Shown here in pieces: positions 9,290 through 20,107 of a DNA stretch of 64,000 bases (position 1 is the first letter of the stretch; every line of letters starts with the position of its first letter). The notes beneath the pieces are model-generated. The model did no database searches. It was not told where the DNA came from and saw only the letters and a program-made list of their open reading frames with translations. A program made the position numbers and the translations under genes. The stretch is from Sepioteuthis lessoniana (taxonomy: Eukaryota; Mollusca; Cephalopoda; Myopsida; Loliginidae): positions 53,981,366-54,045,365 of the forward strand of contig OY757939.1 in NCBI GenBank assembly GCA_963585895.1. Direction: 5' to 3'.

Positions 9290-9543
9290 TGTCGCAATGT
9301 CCAGAGTGTTCGCCAATGGCCCGGGAGACCAGGGTTCAATCCCAGGTCAAGTCATACCAAAGACTTAAAAAAATAGTACTTTATACTTCTTTGCTTAACA
9401 CTCAGCATAATATATACGTATCAAGGGTATGGTCGAGAAATACGGGGGAAGGAGTAACGCCATCCCCTACACCACAGTGTAGTAGTTATTGAAAAGGGAG
9501 CCTTCGAGGTGCCCACGACTACAGTCGACAACTTTACTTTTAC
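9290..9543 (+). mobile_element. SINE-D copy
   Basis: Plus orientation of the D family: CAGAGTGTTCGCCAATGGCC, GGGTTCAATCCCAGGTCAAG (a good B-box), CATACCAAAGACTTAAAAAA, TTAACACTCAGCATAATATA, GGAGTAACGCCATCCCCTAC and the 3' end CGACAACTTTACTTTTACT. The start of the A-box half is worn. Confidence 0.8.
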
Positions 9544-9544
9544 T

Positions 9545-9985
9545 CGTAATAATCCAAGAGTATTAAGCTGAACACACCTTCACGGCAAAAAAAACAATGA
9601 TCTGCTGGTTTTCAGTCAGGGTTATCAACCTGAAAAATAAATCTCATTATTTTACCAACCAGAAAAATAAGTCTCATTACTTTCTAGAACCGATCTCATA
9701 AATATATATCTTTTGTGTAATTCCCCAAATCAATTGAATAATAAAAATTAATTATTTAATTGATTTGAGGTGTTATATAAAAAAATAATCAAATATAAAG
9801 ATATACATATTTTATCATGGCATGAGTTATATATTGGCCGCAAAAAAAAAGTAATGCAGACTTGCTTATCCGGAAAATTCCACAATTTCATCAACACATC
9901 GACTTTACAACAAGGTGCCATTTTGTTATCGTTATTTTGTAGATCCTGATTTCATATTAAGAAAATTAAACCTGGGACGTTTTTA
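9545..9985. other. No recognised element
   Basis: AT-rich. A local inverted pair at about 9722-9776 (CCCCAAATCAATTGAATAAT with TTAATTGATTTGAGG) could form a hairpin but matches no family I know. Confidence 0.45.
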
Positions 9986-10100
9986 TCATCATCACCATAA
10001 TCATCATCAAGGCGTGCCGACAGCACAGATTCCCTTGTCTCTCTCTTGCAATTTGTCCCTGTCGGCCATCACTCTTGGGAGGTCCTTTGAGTCTAAGCGG
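9986..10100 (-). mobile_element. Possible LINE 3' end with (ATG)n tail
   Basis: ATCATCATCACCATAATCAT on the plus strand is followed by a GC-richer block ending in a frame with basic residues on the minus strand. The layout resembles LINE-F 3' ends but the sequence differs, so this is a weak call. Confidence 0.35.
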
Positions 10101-10189
10101 TTCAACCATACAGTTGTACTAACACGGTTACAGCTTAAAAGGATTCCCGTTTTACTTCATCAGAGAGATCATATGTACATATGATCAAT

Positions 10190-10640
10190 AACCTATAAAT
10201 AGTCGTCCGTACTTTCCCCTAAACGCATGTTGACATTGCTTTCAGTAGATTAAATCTGATTAAATTCGTCGTCTCCATCTTTGTATTTCATTTTTGCATG
10301 TGATAGGCTAAAAGATTTAAAATCAGAAATGAATGCTTATCTGCGACCATTGGTTTTATGCCGTCTTTATTTAACAACCATTGGGCAGAACCTGCTATAT
10401 ATATGTATATAATAAGTAAATAGTTATGCTTATTCAGCTAGAATTATGGATCATTAAAGATTGACCTTCCCTTATTTATTTTTCTTAGTGTATTGTATCA
10501 TTATTTTATAATAGATTTGATTAAATTACGTTTTACATTCTTCAATAAATCCATGGCCAAATGACGAAAAAAAAAGCATTTATTTTACACAACAAACATT
10601 TCCTTTTCAATATATGTTTCCTTGTAAATACTCTTTATTC
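10190..10640. other. No recognised element
   Basis: AT-rich DNA without repeats I could match or credible open frames. Confidence 0.45.
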
Positions 10641-11075
10641 TGCGGTGATGTGACCTCACCCGTGGTTAGAACACACTTGGCTGCTGTGTTTATGGGGATA
10701 CAGTTCGATATTGTCGTGTTGATCACTTCAGTCAAGGCCACCTGACATGCGTGTTAGGGAAGCCTAGCATTCGTGTCCGGTGGCTGAGACCGACATTCCC
10801 TTGGCCTAATGTGGCTGTCTGCACAGGTTTTTACTTGCTTCGAAAAGATCAGGCTTATTGCTTGGTGCCTGAGGCTCCTTTTTAGGAGAAAGCAGACGGG
10901 GCTAGGCATTTTTATATCCGCCGCGCATTTGAGCTTTGGTTCGTGCCCGGCTTCCACTATAAAAAGGGCCTTGTGCTACACTCTGTCTTGGTGGGGAAAC
11001 AGACCAATACCCTGGTAAGAGTAATTGTGAGAAAGTTGGTGTGCAGATCGTTACTAGCGAATTTGATCCTCACTA
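10641..11075 (+). promoter_or_regulatory. GC-richer region with TATA box; possible LTR or promoter remnant
   Basis: A markedly GC-richer block contains CACTATAAAAAGGGCC (TATA at 10958-10966), with a possible start site about 25-30 bp downstream at CTACACTCTGTC. No open frame follows before a SINE-A insertion at about 11081. An LTR fragment is one reading because solo LTRs have this U3-TATA-R look, but I cannot define TG..CA ends or a TSD. A host promoter is the alternative. Confidence 0.4.
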
Positions 11076-11080
11076 GATCA

Positions 11081-11374
11081 TATTTACCCAACCCCTCCGC
11101 TCGGGCAGGATATGACACAAGGTCAATTTTTTAAGCGGAGTTTAACAGGTTTGAATTCAGAGTTTTCCTTCTCCAAGACTAGTTGCCTCACCAAGGCTGA
11201 AGAACCTAGTCTGCCCTACTATTTACCCATAGCTGGAGAGAGAATAATTGGATTCATACCTTTTCCAAGGGTATTAGTGCTATGTGAAATGCAATCAGTC
11301 TTGTCCAGGATTTGAACTCGTATCGCCGTATCCATATCCTGTGACGATAACCATTACACCACGGGCACCTCAAG
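11081..11374 (-). mobile_element. SINE-A copy, full length
   Basis: Minus strand reads GAGGTGCCCGTGGTGTAATG, B-box-like GAGTTCAAATCCTGG, core, and a tail ending GGAGGGGTTGGGTAAATAT. The 67-residue plus frame inside is an artefact seen in many copies of this SINE. Confidence 0.92.
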
Positions 11375-11439
11375 TCGCTAGATGCCTATGCTTCTAAACT
11401 AAGTTTATCGCCCTGTCAACAGAGCTTAGAATAAGCTGA

Positions 11440-11735
11440 GTAAGACGGTGATCACTGAAATGTATATTTCGGTGGACGTGGTAAGACCCTCTCACACTCC
11501 CACAAAAGGAGCGTCCTGGGGATGACAATAAACTGCATCTGTAGGTAAGGCTCTAGTTCCAGAGATCTGGGAAGTGTGGAGTACCCGTTGAGTTCGATTA
11601 CTCCCAGATCTACACAGACCTTGAGGAGTAGTACCAGCTTAGGTCACAAAAATACTCTTCAGAAATTACACTGAAAAAATAAATATAAAGGCGATTTCCA
11701 AAATTCTGGGCATAAAATAACCCGAGACCGTCCAA
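11440..11735 (+). repeat. Diverged Rep-C copy
   Basis: Block order GACCCTCTCACACTCC, AGCGTCCTGGGGATGACAAT, AGATCTGGGAAGTGTGGAGT, TACTCCCAGATCTACAC, and a tail GGCATAAAATAACCCGAGAC. It is older than the other copies. Confidence 0.6.
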
Positions 11736-11990
11736 ATCAATTGTTAAACTAAGTCAAATTAATGACTGATTCAATCATGAAAAATTAATCTCTCTGATCA
11801 AACATTATACAGTGAACATTTCAGATCAGAATTCAGCTAATGTCTATCGTGTCAGGCTACAGAATTATTGATTAATATTAGTTGTCTTCATCTTCATATT
11901 TCAATTTTGCACGTGATAAGCTGGAAGATTTAAAATTGGAAATCGCTGTCGTTATGAGGCGAGTACGACAGCTTTCTTTAAGGCTATGCG
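11736..11990. other. No recognised element
   Basis: Short AT-rich spacer before the simple-sequence block. Confidence 0.4.
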
Positions 11991-12027
11991 TATACACACG
12001 CATACATATACACAGAGAGAGACATAA

Positions 12028-12052
12028 ACAAACAAATACACACACACACACA

Positions 12053-12141
<89 letters not shown>

Positions 12142-12249
12142 GTGTGTATGTTTAAGTATACACACATAGATATAAGTGTGTACATATTGGGCTTTGTATA
12201 CACACATAATTATATGTGTGTACATATATATACATATATACATACATTC

Positions 12250-12302
<53 letters not shown>

Positions 12303-12625
12303 CAAAGTCACACATATCTATGCATGGGTGAATACAAAGCACATAAATACATAACACATTCACACACACACGGATATATATATGCGTGTATACAAAGCAA
12401 TATATATATATATATATATATGTGTATATATAAGGCTTTGTATATACGCATATATATGTGTTATGTATGTATGTGCGTATATGTGTATGTGAGTGTATAT
12501 ATCTATTTATATATACAGATATATAAAAGTATACATAGACACACGTATTCAGACATACATACATAACACACATACACACAGGTATATATGTATGTATGCA
12601 TACAAAGTACTAGATATATACATGA

Positions 12626-12683
<58 letters not shown>

Positions 12684-13165
12684 TGTGTGTGTGGGGGATG
12701 TGTGTGTGTGATGTGTGTGTGTGATGTGTGTGTGATGTGTGTGTGTGTGTGATGTGTGTGTGTGTGTGTGTGTGATGTGTGTGTGTGTGATGTGTGTGTG
12801 TGATGTGTGTGTGTGTAAGCATGTATACTTACACATACACACATGTATGCATAATACACATACACAAGTAAAAATATATATGTGTGTGTACAAAACACTA
12901 GATGTATACATGTGTATATGAATATATCTATACTCACACATACATATATACATAACACACAAAAACACACGCTCATACTCACAGATATATATGTATATTT
13001 GTATAGAAAGTACTAGATATCTACATGCATATATATATACATATACACATGTATGTATACTCATATATACACATACAGGGACATGCATACATAACACACA
13101 CTTTCACACACACACATGGACACACATGTGGACACACATGGACACACGTGGATACACACACACAC
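12028..13165. repeat. Large TA/GT compound satellite-like block
   Basis: Alternating (TA)n, (CA)n and (TG)n with a recurring TACAAAGTACTA/GGGCTTTGTATA motif (about 12187, 12247, 12303, 12387, 12441, 12601, 13006). A (GTGTGTGAT)n subarray lies at about 12680-12815. Frames of 70-182 residues on both strands are pure repeat translations. Confidence 0.9.
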
Positions 13166-13189
13166 TAACGGAATTAGCTAAAGGAGTTC

Positions 13190-13415
13190 AAAACCTAAAT
13201 GAGGGCGTTTCATCTTGTGCTTCAATTCACGCAAAAGTCCTTGGGGAAGGCATGAATCCATCTGTTCTCCCTTCGGCTATGTGTAAATAGTAGGACAGAC
13301 TAGGCTCTTTCCCTTGGTGAGGCAACTAGTCTAGGAGAAGGAAAACTCTGAATTCAATCCAACAGTACTTCGCTTAAAAATTGGCATTGTGTTACATTTT
13401 CTCGAGGTACGGAAG
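13190..13415 (+). mobile_element. SINE-A, 5'-truncated and diverged
   Basis: From the core (TCCTTGGGGAAGGCATGAAT) through CTAGGAGAAGGAAAACTCTG to a worn 3' end at a (TA)n tract. The tRNA-like head is absent. Confidence 0.75.
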
Positions 13416-13417
13416 TT

Positions 13418-13493
<76 letters not shown>

Positions 13494-13584
13494 AAAACCT
13501 TTAAAATTACTCCTATTTTTTGTAATAATATTTATGTCAGCAGACGCTATATTTGAAATATAGATCTGCATCTTCATGCAAAGA

Positions 13585-13658
<74 letters not shown>

Positions 13659-13808
13659 AAAACACGTACATATACATACATATACCCATATTCTTACATA
13701 CACATATATAACACATCCACACTTACATACATGAATACACACATATATAATATATACACACACATAGGCATATATATAATACAAACATAAATGCACCTAC
13801 ACAAACAC

Positions 13809-13870
<62 letters not shown>
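13418..13870. repeat. Cluster of (TA)n and (TG)n tracts
   Basis: (TA)n at 13420-13488, (TA)n(TG)n at 13586-13657 and (TA)n at 13811-13870, with CA-rich DNA between. The last tract abuts Mar-1 copy 2, consistent with TA-targeted insertion. Confidence 0.9.
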
Positions 13871-13871
<1 letters not shown>

Positions 13872-14775
13872 GTGGTGCCTTGAATAAGTTTACAGACTTT
13901 TTTGGTACAGGTATTTAAAATTGACGTACACTCTTGAAAATTCCCTATGTTACTGCTATACATCTTATGAGATGACTGACCAATTTTTAGGATTTCAGCT
14001 TCAAATGAACAGCTACAGCAGCAATTGGAATACACCCTACTAAAGCCTGATTGTCACAGCTGGTGAATTTCAAAAATGCAATCTGACTCTTTAGAAGAAC
14101 GATATGCAATAAATTTCTGTTTTAAACTTGGTAAAATGATGCCACAGAAACATATGGAATGCTTCAGACTGCTTTTTGACCATCTTGCATGAATCGAGCA
14201 TCAGTTTTTGAGTGGCATTAGAGATTCAAGGAAGCCAGGGAGTCTGTGAGGGATGATGAGAGGTGTGGAAGAAGTAAGGAAGTCAATACACCAGAGTTGA
14301 TTGGATAAAAGGTTAGGGTTAGGGTTACTATGTTGAGGTATTAAGGGAGTTCAGGAAGAGATTCCGTCGGAAGCGGCCAGCACTCTTCAAATCTGGTCAG
14401 TGGCATTTCCACCAGGACAATGCACCAGTCCACAACTCCATCCTTGTCACAGACTATTTGACCAAGATGGGCATCAAGACAGTTCTTCACCGTCCCTATA
14501 GTCCAGACCTTGCTCCCCTGTGACTGTTGCTTATTCCCTAAGCTCAGAGGTTGTCGTTATGAGACAATTGAGGAGATGAAAGAGGCTGTGACGAAGGTCA
14601 TTGACACGCTCACACAAGAGGACTTCCATGGGGCCTTCTAGAAGTTGTTGGAAGGGTACAACAACTGCATTGCAGCCGGAGGAGATTACTCCGAAGGGGA
14701 CTAGAGTTTCATGTGTGTACTATCAATAAAAGTGCCCAGACGAAAAAAGTCTGGAAACTTATTGAATGATCCTCA
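13871..14775 (+). mobile_element. Mar-1 copy 2: internally deleted mariner
   Basis: Terminal repeats AATAAGTTTACAGACTTTTT near 13882 and AAAAAAGTCTGGAAACTTAT near 14744 are inverted and flanked by TA. The N-terminal part (CATGAATCGAGCATCAG...) and the C-terminal part (TTTGACCAAGATGGGCATCA...) of a mariner transposase are present with stops. The catalytic middle is missing, and AGGTTAGGGTTAGGGTTACT lies at the join (about 14311). Confidence 0.88.
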
Positions 14776-14798
14776 TATATATATATATATATATGTAT

Positions 14799-15062
14799 AT
14801 AAGTAAGTAAAGTTGGCGACCATAGTCGAGGGTAACCCGAAGGCTCCCTTTTCGATAGCTACTACACCAAGGTGTAGGGGAGGGCGCTACTCCTTCCCTG
14901 GATTGCTCTACTTTACCCTTGATCCGTACCTTATAATGCTGAGTGTTAAGCAAGGAGGCATCAAGTACCATTTTTTGAGTCTTTGGTATGACGCGACCTG
15001 GGATTGAACCCAGGTCTCCCGGGCCATTGGCGAACACTCTAACCCCTAGGCCAATGTCCGGT
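14799..15062 (-). mobile_element. SINE-D copy, near full length
   Basis: Minus strand: ACCGGACATTGGCCTAGGGG (A-box-like TGGCCTAGGGGTTAG), GGGTTCAATCCCAGGTCGCG (B-box), body and the 3' tail CAACTTTACTTACTTA. Best-preserved D copy in the window and the reference for the family. Confidence 0.88.
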
Positions 15063-15139
15063 AATATATATATATATATATAACACTAAAAACCCAAAAG
15101 CATAGATAAAACACACGCACATACCTGCGCACACGAACA

Positions 15140-15229
<90 letters not shown>

Positions 15230-15240
15230 TATATTTAGGC
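15063..15240. repeat. (TA)n and CA-rich simple sequence
   Basis: TA tracts at 15063-15081 and 15143-15233 bracket a short CA-rich spacer. The second tract abuts the Penelope-like foldback arm. Confidence 0.9.
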
Positions 15241-15384
15241 AGCATTTCTTCGTTAATGCAAATTTCATTGAACATAATAGACATTTTATGCCTACATATT
15301 CTCTTTTGGATCCGTTCGAATTCCCGTATTACTTTTATCGTATTCGGGGGGAACTGATTAAGGTATTGTCCATAGTTGTATGTA

Positions 15385-15426
15385 TCCCTAGTACTTTCTG
15401 CCCGACTTTGGGCCATCATCAGGGGA
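15385..15426 (-). ncRNA. Candidate type I hammerhead ribozyme, FB-3 left arm
   Basis: On the minus strand: stem I TCCC, core CTGATGA, stem II TGGCCC..GGGCA with one bulged G and an AAAGTC loop, core GAAA, a two-pair stem III AG-TA-CT, cleavage position A, and stem I GGGA. It is identical to the copy at 15661-15702. All conserved core positions are present. Confidence 0.7.
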
Positions 15427-15660
15427 GAATCTGTTACAAAAGTGATGTAACTTTTGTTTTAGCAAATTACTACTGTGTAAGGACGTCTTTGCTGTTGGAG
15501 ATTATGGCGTTTGCTTTTAAATGTAATTCTGTAAATAGTGCCAGTAGCTAAAGACATTTAAGTACGTTAGCACTGGTTTGAAAATTAACAAACAGCAAAG
15601 ACGTCCTTACACAGTAGTAATTTGCTAAAACAAAAGTTACATCACTTTTGTAACAGATTC

Positions 15661-15702
15661 TCCCCTGATGATGGCCCAAAGTCGGGCAGAAAGTACTAGG
15701 GA
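15661..15702 (+). ncRNA. Candidate type I hammerhead ribozyme, FB-3 right arm
   Basis: Positions 15661-15664 (TCCC) pair with 15699-15702 (GGGA) as stem I. The core is 15665-15671 CTGATGA and 15689-15692 GAAA. Stem II pairs 15672-15673 and 15675-15677 with 15684-15688. Stem III is A15692-T15697 and G15693-C15696 with loop TA, and A15698 is the expected cleavage base after CT. This is the minimal hammerhead layout reported for Penelope-like and other retroelements. Activity is unproven, and the bulge in stem II is the main weakness. Confidence 0.7.
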
Positions 15703-15826
15703 TACATACAATTATGGACAATACCTTAATCAGTTCCCCCCGAATATGATAAAAGTAATACGGGAATTCGAACGGATCCAAAAGAGAATATGTAGGCATA
15801 AAATGTCTATTATGTTCAATGAAATT

Positions 15827-15830
<4 letters not shown>

Positions 15831-15863
<33 letters not shown>

Positions 15864-16116
15864 TTGTATATGCGTATACTCCCACACGCATATACATAAC
15901 ACAGACATAGCACATACACACACCTACACACACATATAACTTATACACAGTTATATTCATAAACATATATATGCATACATAAACGGACACACATACATAT
16001 TGTTATTCGCATTCACACACAGATATAACTGACAGGTAGACATAAACATATAATACATACACAACAGAAAATACACACATATAACACTTACACACACACA
16101 CACATATCTATGCACA
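15831..16116. repeat. (TA)n then CA/TA-rich simple sequence
   Basis: (TA)n at 15831-15862 followed by imperfect ACACATACATATA repeats. Both strands give low-complexity frames only. Confidence 0.85.
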
Positions 16117-16710
16117 ATCACATATACATTTGCCCAGTCAGCTGGGGCTGTAGAATACACTGACTGCACCTCTGCAGAGGGGTAAGACCCCCCCCCAAAC
16201 GAGTGTCCTGGATATGACACTAAATAATCTGATGGTGAGGTTCCTGCAGTGCTGGAGCTTTGAGGAATGCGAATTACCCCTTCTTTGCCATTGCTCCCAG
16301 GTCCACTCTGGCCCGGAGTGGTAGTACCTGATAGGGCCCTATCTATGGGTTAAATAGAACTAACAGCATACTTATGCTAAAATGAATTGAGTAAACTGAA
16401 TAGCTTGAAATAGAAACGTTTTTGACAATTAAACCGTACTTACACTTAAACTGCGTGCTTATACTTAACTGAATTATTTCAAATAGAACTGTTTTTCGAC
16501 ATTAAAACTGTATTTACACTTAACTGAATTGTTACATATAACTGCTTGAATAGTTAGAAATGGAAATGTTTTTGACCATTAAACTGTGTACTTATGCTAA
16601 ACTTAAATGTTTTCAATAGAACAGATTATTTACATAAAAATGGATTTGGCGTTAGATAACCTACAAAGGTTGATATGCCATAAAACCAAACCAAACCATC
16701 ACATATACAT
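16117..16710 (+). mobile_element. Rep-C copy, full length with 13-bp TSD (reference copy)
   Basis: The element spans 16130-16697 and is flanked by identical ATCACATATACAT at 16117-16129 and 16698-16710. It starts TTGCCCAGTCAGCTGGGGCT, holds CTGCACCTCTGCAGAGGGGT, GGTGAGGTTCCTGCAGTGCT, TCCACTCTGGCCCGGAGTGG and TAGGGCCCTATCTATGGGTT, then about six AT-rich subrepeats. It ends AACCTACAAAGGTTGATATG and CCATAAAACCAAACCAAACC. The TSD and 3' simple tail show retroposition. No open frame is present, so it is non-autonomous. Confidence 0.92.
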
Positions 16711-16945
16711 AACATAAATTCATAGATATATACTAGATTTGACACACATAAGCATCCTCGTACGCAATTATTTATGATCCACATAAATGCACACACACAC
16801 TTGTATGATTCTCTCACACATACATATACGCACGCGTATATCACATGCACAAATATATCCCACACGCACACACATACACATTTGTACACATACATACACA
16901 TGCATACACACGCGCGCACACACATACGGATGCACACACACGCAA
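16711..16945. repeat. CA-rich simple sequence
   Basis: Imperfect (CACATA)n and (CGCA)n stretch, matching the DNA on the other side of the Rep-C insertion. Open frames on both strands are repeat translations. Confidence 0.8.
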
Positions 16946-17290
16946 ACAGGAGCTTTATTTGTCTCTGTCTGCCACCAAACAGGACTTGACACAAGGTCAA
17001 AGAATCGAAGGTCGATTGAGGGGAAGGTCGGACACGAACCAAGGCTCAAGCCCTGCTGGACTATGTTGGTCACAGTGCACGGATGCCTGATTATAGCTTA
17101 AATTAGACAGCAAATTCCAGTGCAATCTATACAAAGGTGACAAAGGTGTCAATGATGCAGCTCGCCCACCCGAAGGTGGCCCAGCCAAAGCCGGGGCCCT
17201 TTTGACCTCAAGTCTGTCTTTGCTGGACCGAGCTCGTTAGCGTCAAAGCTAACAGCAAATTAATACCGTCGGCATCGATGCCGAAGCAAG
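16946..17290. other. GC-richer stretch, origin unclear
   Basis: Contains TTGACACAAGGTCAAAGAAT and CTCGCCCACCCGAAGGTGGC-like hairpin sequence. I could not place it in any family. It is not obviously coding, because frames are short and interrupted. Confidence 0.4.
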
Positions 17291-17500
17291 GAATGTGGCG
17301 TAACGATTGGCGTCTTAGGAAATGCACTTGATGACCCAAGTTCAAATTCAAAACGAAGTTTTTCGCCTTTCACTGCCCACCAATACACTTGGGAAAAGAC
17401 ATGGATATTTCTCTTCTACTCTCAAGTTGTGGTAAATAGTAGGACAGGGTTTGGTTCTTTAGCTTTGGCTAGGCAACCAGCCTAGGAGAAGGAAATCTGT
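17291..17500 (+). mobile_element. Old diverged SINE-A copy
   Basis: Head remnants (GCGTAACGATTGGCGTCTTA, CAAGTTCAAATTCAAAAC), core (ACACTTGGGAAAAGACATGG) and tail block (CTAGGAGAAGGAAATCTGTA). Confidence 0.65.
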
Positions 17501-17624
17501 ACTGGCGGAGGCGTGGAGTAAATACACACAGACACGCAAATACATACATACATATACAAACAACATATATACAGATATAGTCATATTAGCTCATGAAGAG
17601 GTGCATACTCACACAGAAGATACT

Positions 17625-17912
17625 TAGAGTGTGATGATTATCGTCGTTGGAAATGGACACGGTGACCCGAGTTCAAATTCTGGACGAGGCTGTTTGTAAT
17701 TCACATAACGCTAATAGCCTTGGTAAAGGCATGTATCTAATTATTCCCTTTCCAGCAATGGGTAAATAGTCGGGCAGACATATCTCTTTAATCTTGGTAT
17801 GGCAACCAGTCTAGGAGAAGGAAAAACCCTGAATTCGAAACCTATTAAACTCTGCTTAAAAACTGAGTTTTTGTTGCATCCTGCTCGTAACGAAAGGGTT
17901 GGTTTAATAAAT
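17625..17912 (+). mobile_element. SINE-A copy
   Basis: Head GATGATTATCGTCGTTGGAA with B-box GAGTTCAAATTCTGG, core with small changes, tail to GCATCCTGCTCGTAACGAAA and GGGTTGGTTTAATAAA, ending at a (TA)n tract. It is moderately diverged. Confidence 0.85.
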
Positions 17913-18002
17913 ATATATATATATATATATATATACTCAACCACACATATACATATATGACATACACATATATGACGTACATAAATGCACACACGTATTT
18001 AT

Positions 18003-18061
<59 letters not shown>

Positions 18062-18100
18062 ATGCATGTGTGTGTGTGTGTGTGCGTGTGTGTGTGTACA
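17908..18100. repeat. TA, CT and CA/TG microsatellites
   Basis: (TA)n at 17910-17935, (CT)n at 18006-18037, (CA)n to 18062, then (TG)n to about 18098. Confidence 0.9.
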
Positions 18101-18600
18101 CAGACGTTTGCAAAGAAAAACCGACTTACAAATATGTATTCATTTTCTAGTTTTCTAAAAATCAGAGCTGAAAACTATTGTACATACCTTATAAGACTCG
18201 TGATCGTATTTGGTTCCCGTTGTAACGACGGTCTATGATGATCTGAATACTTCTATTTCAGAAAGATTGAAGAATTCTAATTAGTAATTAAAAATTATCT
18301 CCGTTATACATTGAGAATTCGGATCTTCAAAATATGACGTTCAGTGCGAACGGAGACACCACAATAATCAAAATCTCGCTATGATGTACCGATTCTTATT
18401 GGTTTATGATTACACGCAAACATGAGAATAGCAATGTATAGCTGCAGACGTGCATGCACTTGTGTGTGCATGTATTTTCTGCATCAAAATTGTGCAGTGA
18501 AAAACCAAGTTAGAAATTGGCATTCACTCTCCTTTCAAAAATAGATATATATATCAATGAAACATTAATGTACACGATTTCCTGCTTATACTTTATCTAT
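18101..18600. other. No recognised element
   Basis: AT-rich. It carries the AAGAATTCTAATTAGTAATT block (about 18270) shared with 8920. No gene or mobile-element signature was seen. Confidence 0.45.
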
Positions 18601-20107
18601 CTGTGTGTGTGTGTGTGTGTGTATGTGTGTGTGTGTGCGTATATGTGTGTGCGCATGTGTGTGTGTGTATGCATATGTGTGCGTGCGTATGTGTGTGTGT
18701 GCGTGCGCATGTGTGTGTGTGCGTATGTGTGCGTGCGCATGTGTGTGTGCGTATGTGTGCGTGCGTATGTGTGTGCATGTGTGTGTATGCGTGCGTATGT
18801 GTGTATGTGTGCGTGCGTATGTGTGCGTGCGCATGTGTGTGTGTGCGTATGTGTGCGTGCGTATGTGTGTGTATGTGTGTGTATGCGTGCGTATGTGTGT
18901 ATGTGTATGTGTGCATATGTGTGTGTGCGTATGTGTGCGTGCGCATGTATGTGTGTGCGTATGTGTGAGTGCGTATGTGTATGTATGTGTGTGTATGCGT
19001 GCGTATGTGTGTATGTGTGTGTGTGTTTGCGTGCATATGTGTGTGCGTATGTGTGCGTGCGCATGTGTGTGTGTGTGTGCGTGCGTATGTGTGTGTGTGC
19101 GTATGTGTGTATGTATGTGTGTGTGCGTGCGTGCATATGTGTGTGCGTATGTGTGTGTGTGCGTATGTGTGTATGTATGTGTGTGTGCGTGCGTGCGTAT
19201 GTATGTGTATGTGTGCGCGCGTATGTATGTGTGTGTGCGTGCATATGAGTGTGTGCGTATGTGTGCGTACGCATGTGTGTGTGTGTGCGTATGTGTGTGT
19301 GCGTGCACATGTGTGTGTGTGTGTGCGTATGTGTGCGTGCGCATGTGTGTGTGTGTGCGTGCGTATGTGTGTGTGCGTATGTGTGTATGTGTGTGTGTGT
19401 GCGTATGTGTGTATGTATGTGTGTGTGCGTGCGTGCGTATGTGTGTGTATGTGTGCGCGCGTATGTATGTGTGTGTGCGTGCATATGTGTGTGTGTGCGT
19501 ATGTGTGCGTGCGCATGTGTGTGTGTGTGTGCGTGCGTATGTGTGTGTGCGTATGTGTGTATGTGTGTGTGCGTGCGTGCATATGTGTGTGTGCGTATGT
19601 GTGCGTACGCATGTGTGTGTGTGTGTGCGTATGTGTGTGTGCGTGCACATGTGTGTGTGTGTGCGTATGTGTGCGTGCGCATGTGTGTGTGTGTGCGTGC
19701 GTATGTGTGTGTGCGTATGTGTGTATGTGTGTGTGTGTGCGTATGTGTGTATGTATGTGTGTGTGCGTGCGTATGTGTGTGTATGTGTGCGCGCGTATGT
19801 ATGTGTGTGTGCGTGCATATGTGTGTGTGCGTATGTGTGCGTACGCATGTGTGTGTGTGTGCGTATGTGTGTGTGTGCGTGCACATGTGTGTGTGTGCGT
19901 ATGTGTGCGTGCGCATGTGTGTGTGTGTGTGCGTGCGTATGTGTGTGTGCGTATGTGTGTATGTGTGTGTGCGTGCGTGCATATGTGTGTGCGTATGTGT
20001 GTGTGTGTGCGTATGTGTGTATGTATGTGTGTATGCGTGCGTACATATGTGTGTGTATGTGTGAGCGCGTATATATGTGTGTGTGTGCGTGCATATCTGC
20101 GTGCGTA

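Larger units (their letters stand above)
15258..15830. mobile_element. Foldback FB-3: head-to-head Penelope-like 5' ends
   Basis: Arms 15258-15496 and 15591-15830 are almost perfect reverse complements (I count about two differences) around a roughly 94-bp loop. Each arm reads outward through a hammerhead-type motif into an open frame (…[20 protein letters not shown], then NEEMLPKY in the left copy). That frame looks like the N-terminal leader common in Penelope-like element proteins. Both frames run out into (TA)n, so no reverse transcriptase or GIY-YIG domain is present. The near identity implies a recent origin or ongoing arm homogenisation. Confidence 0.75.

Noticed and set aside
9290..9370. 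Functional tRNA gene in SINE heads (also at 14990-15060 and 57050-57120)
   Set aside because: Only A- and B-box-like parts are kept. No full cloverleaf with paired acceptor stem is evident, and the sequence continues into SINE bodies with TSDs.
10156..10200. Hammerhead-like CTGATGA on the minus strand near 10163
   Set aside because: No GAAA at the proper distance with a pairing stem II, and no stem I partner.
11878..13796. Open frames of 60-180 residues with IYIY, VCVC or HTHT
   Set aside because: Pure TA/GT microsatellite translations, overlapping in all frames.
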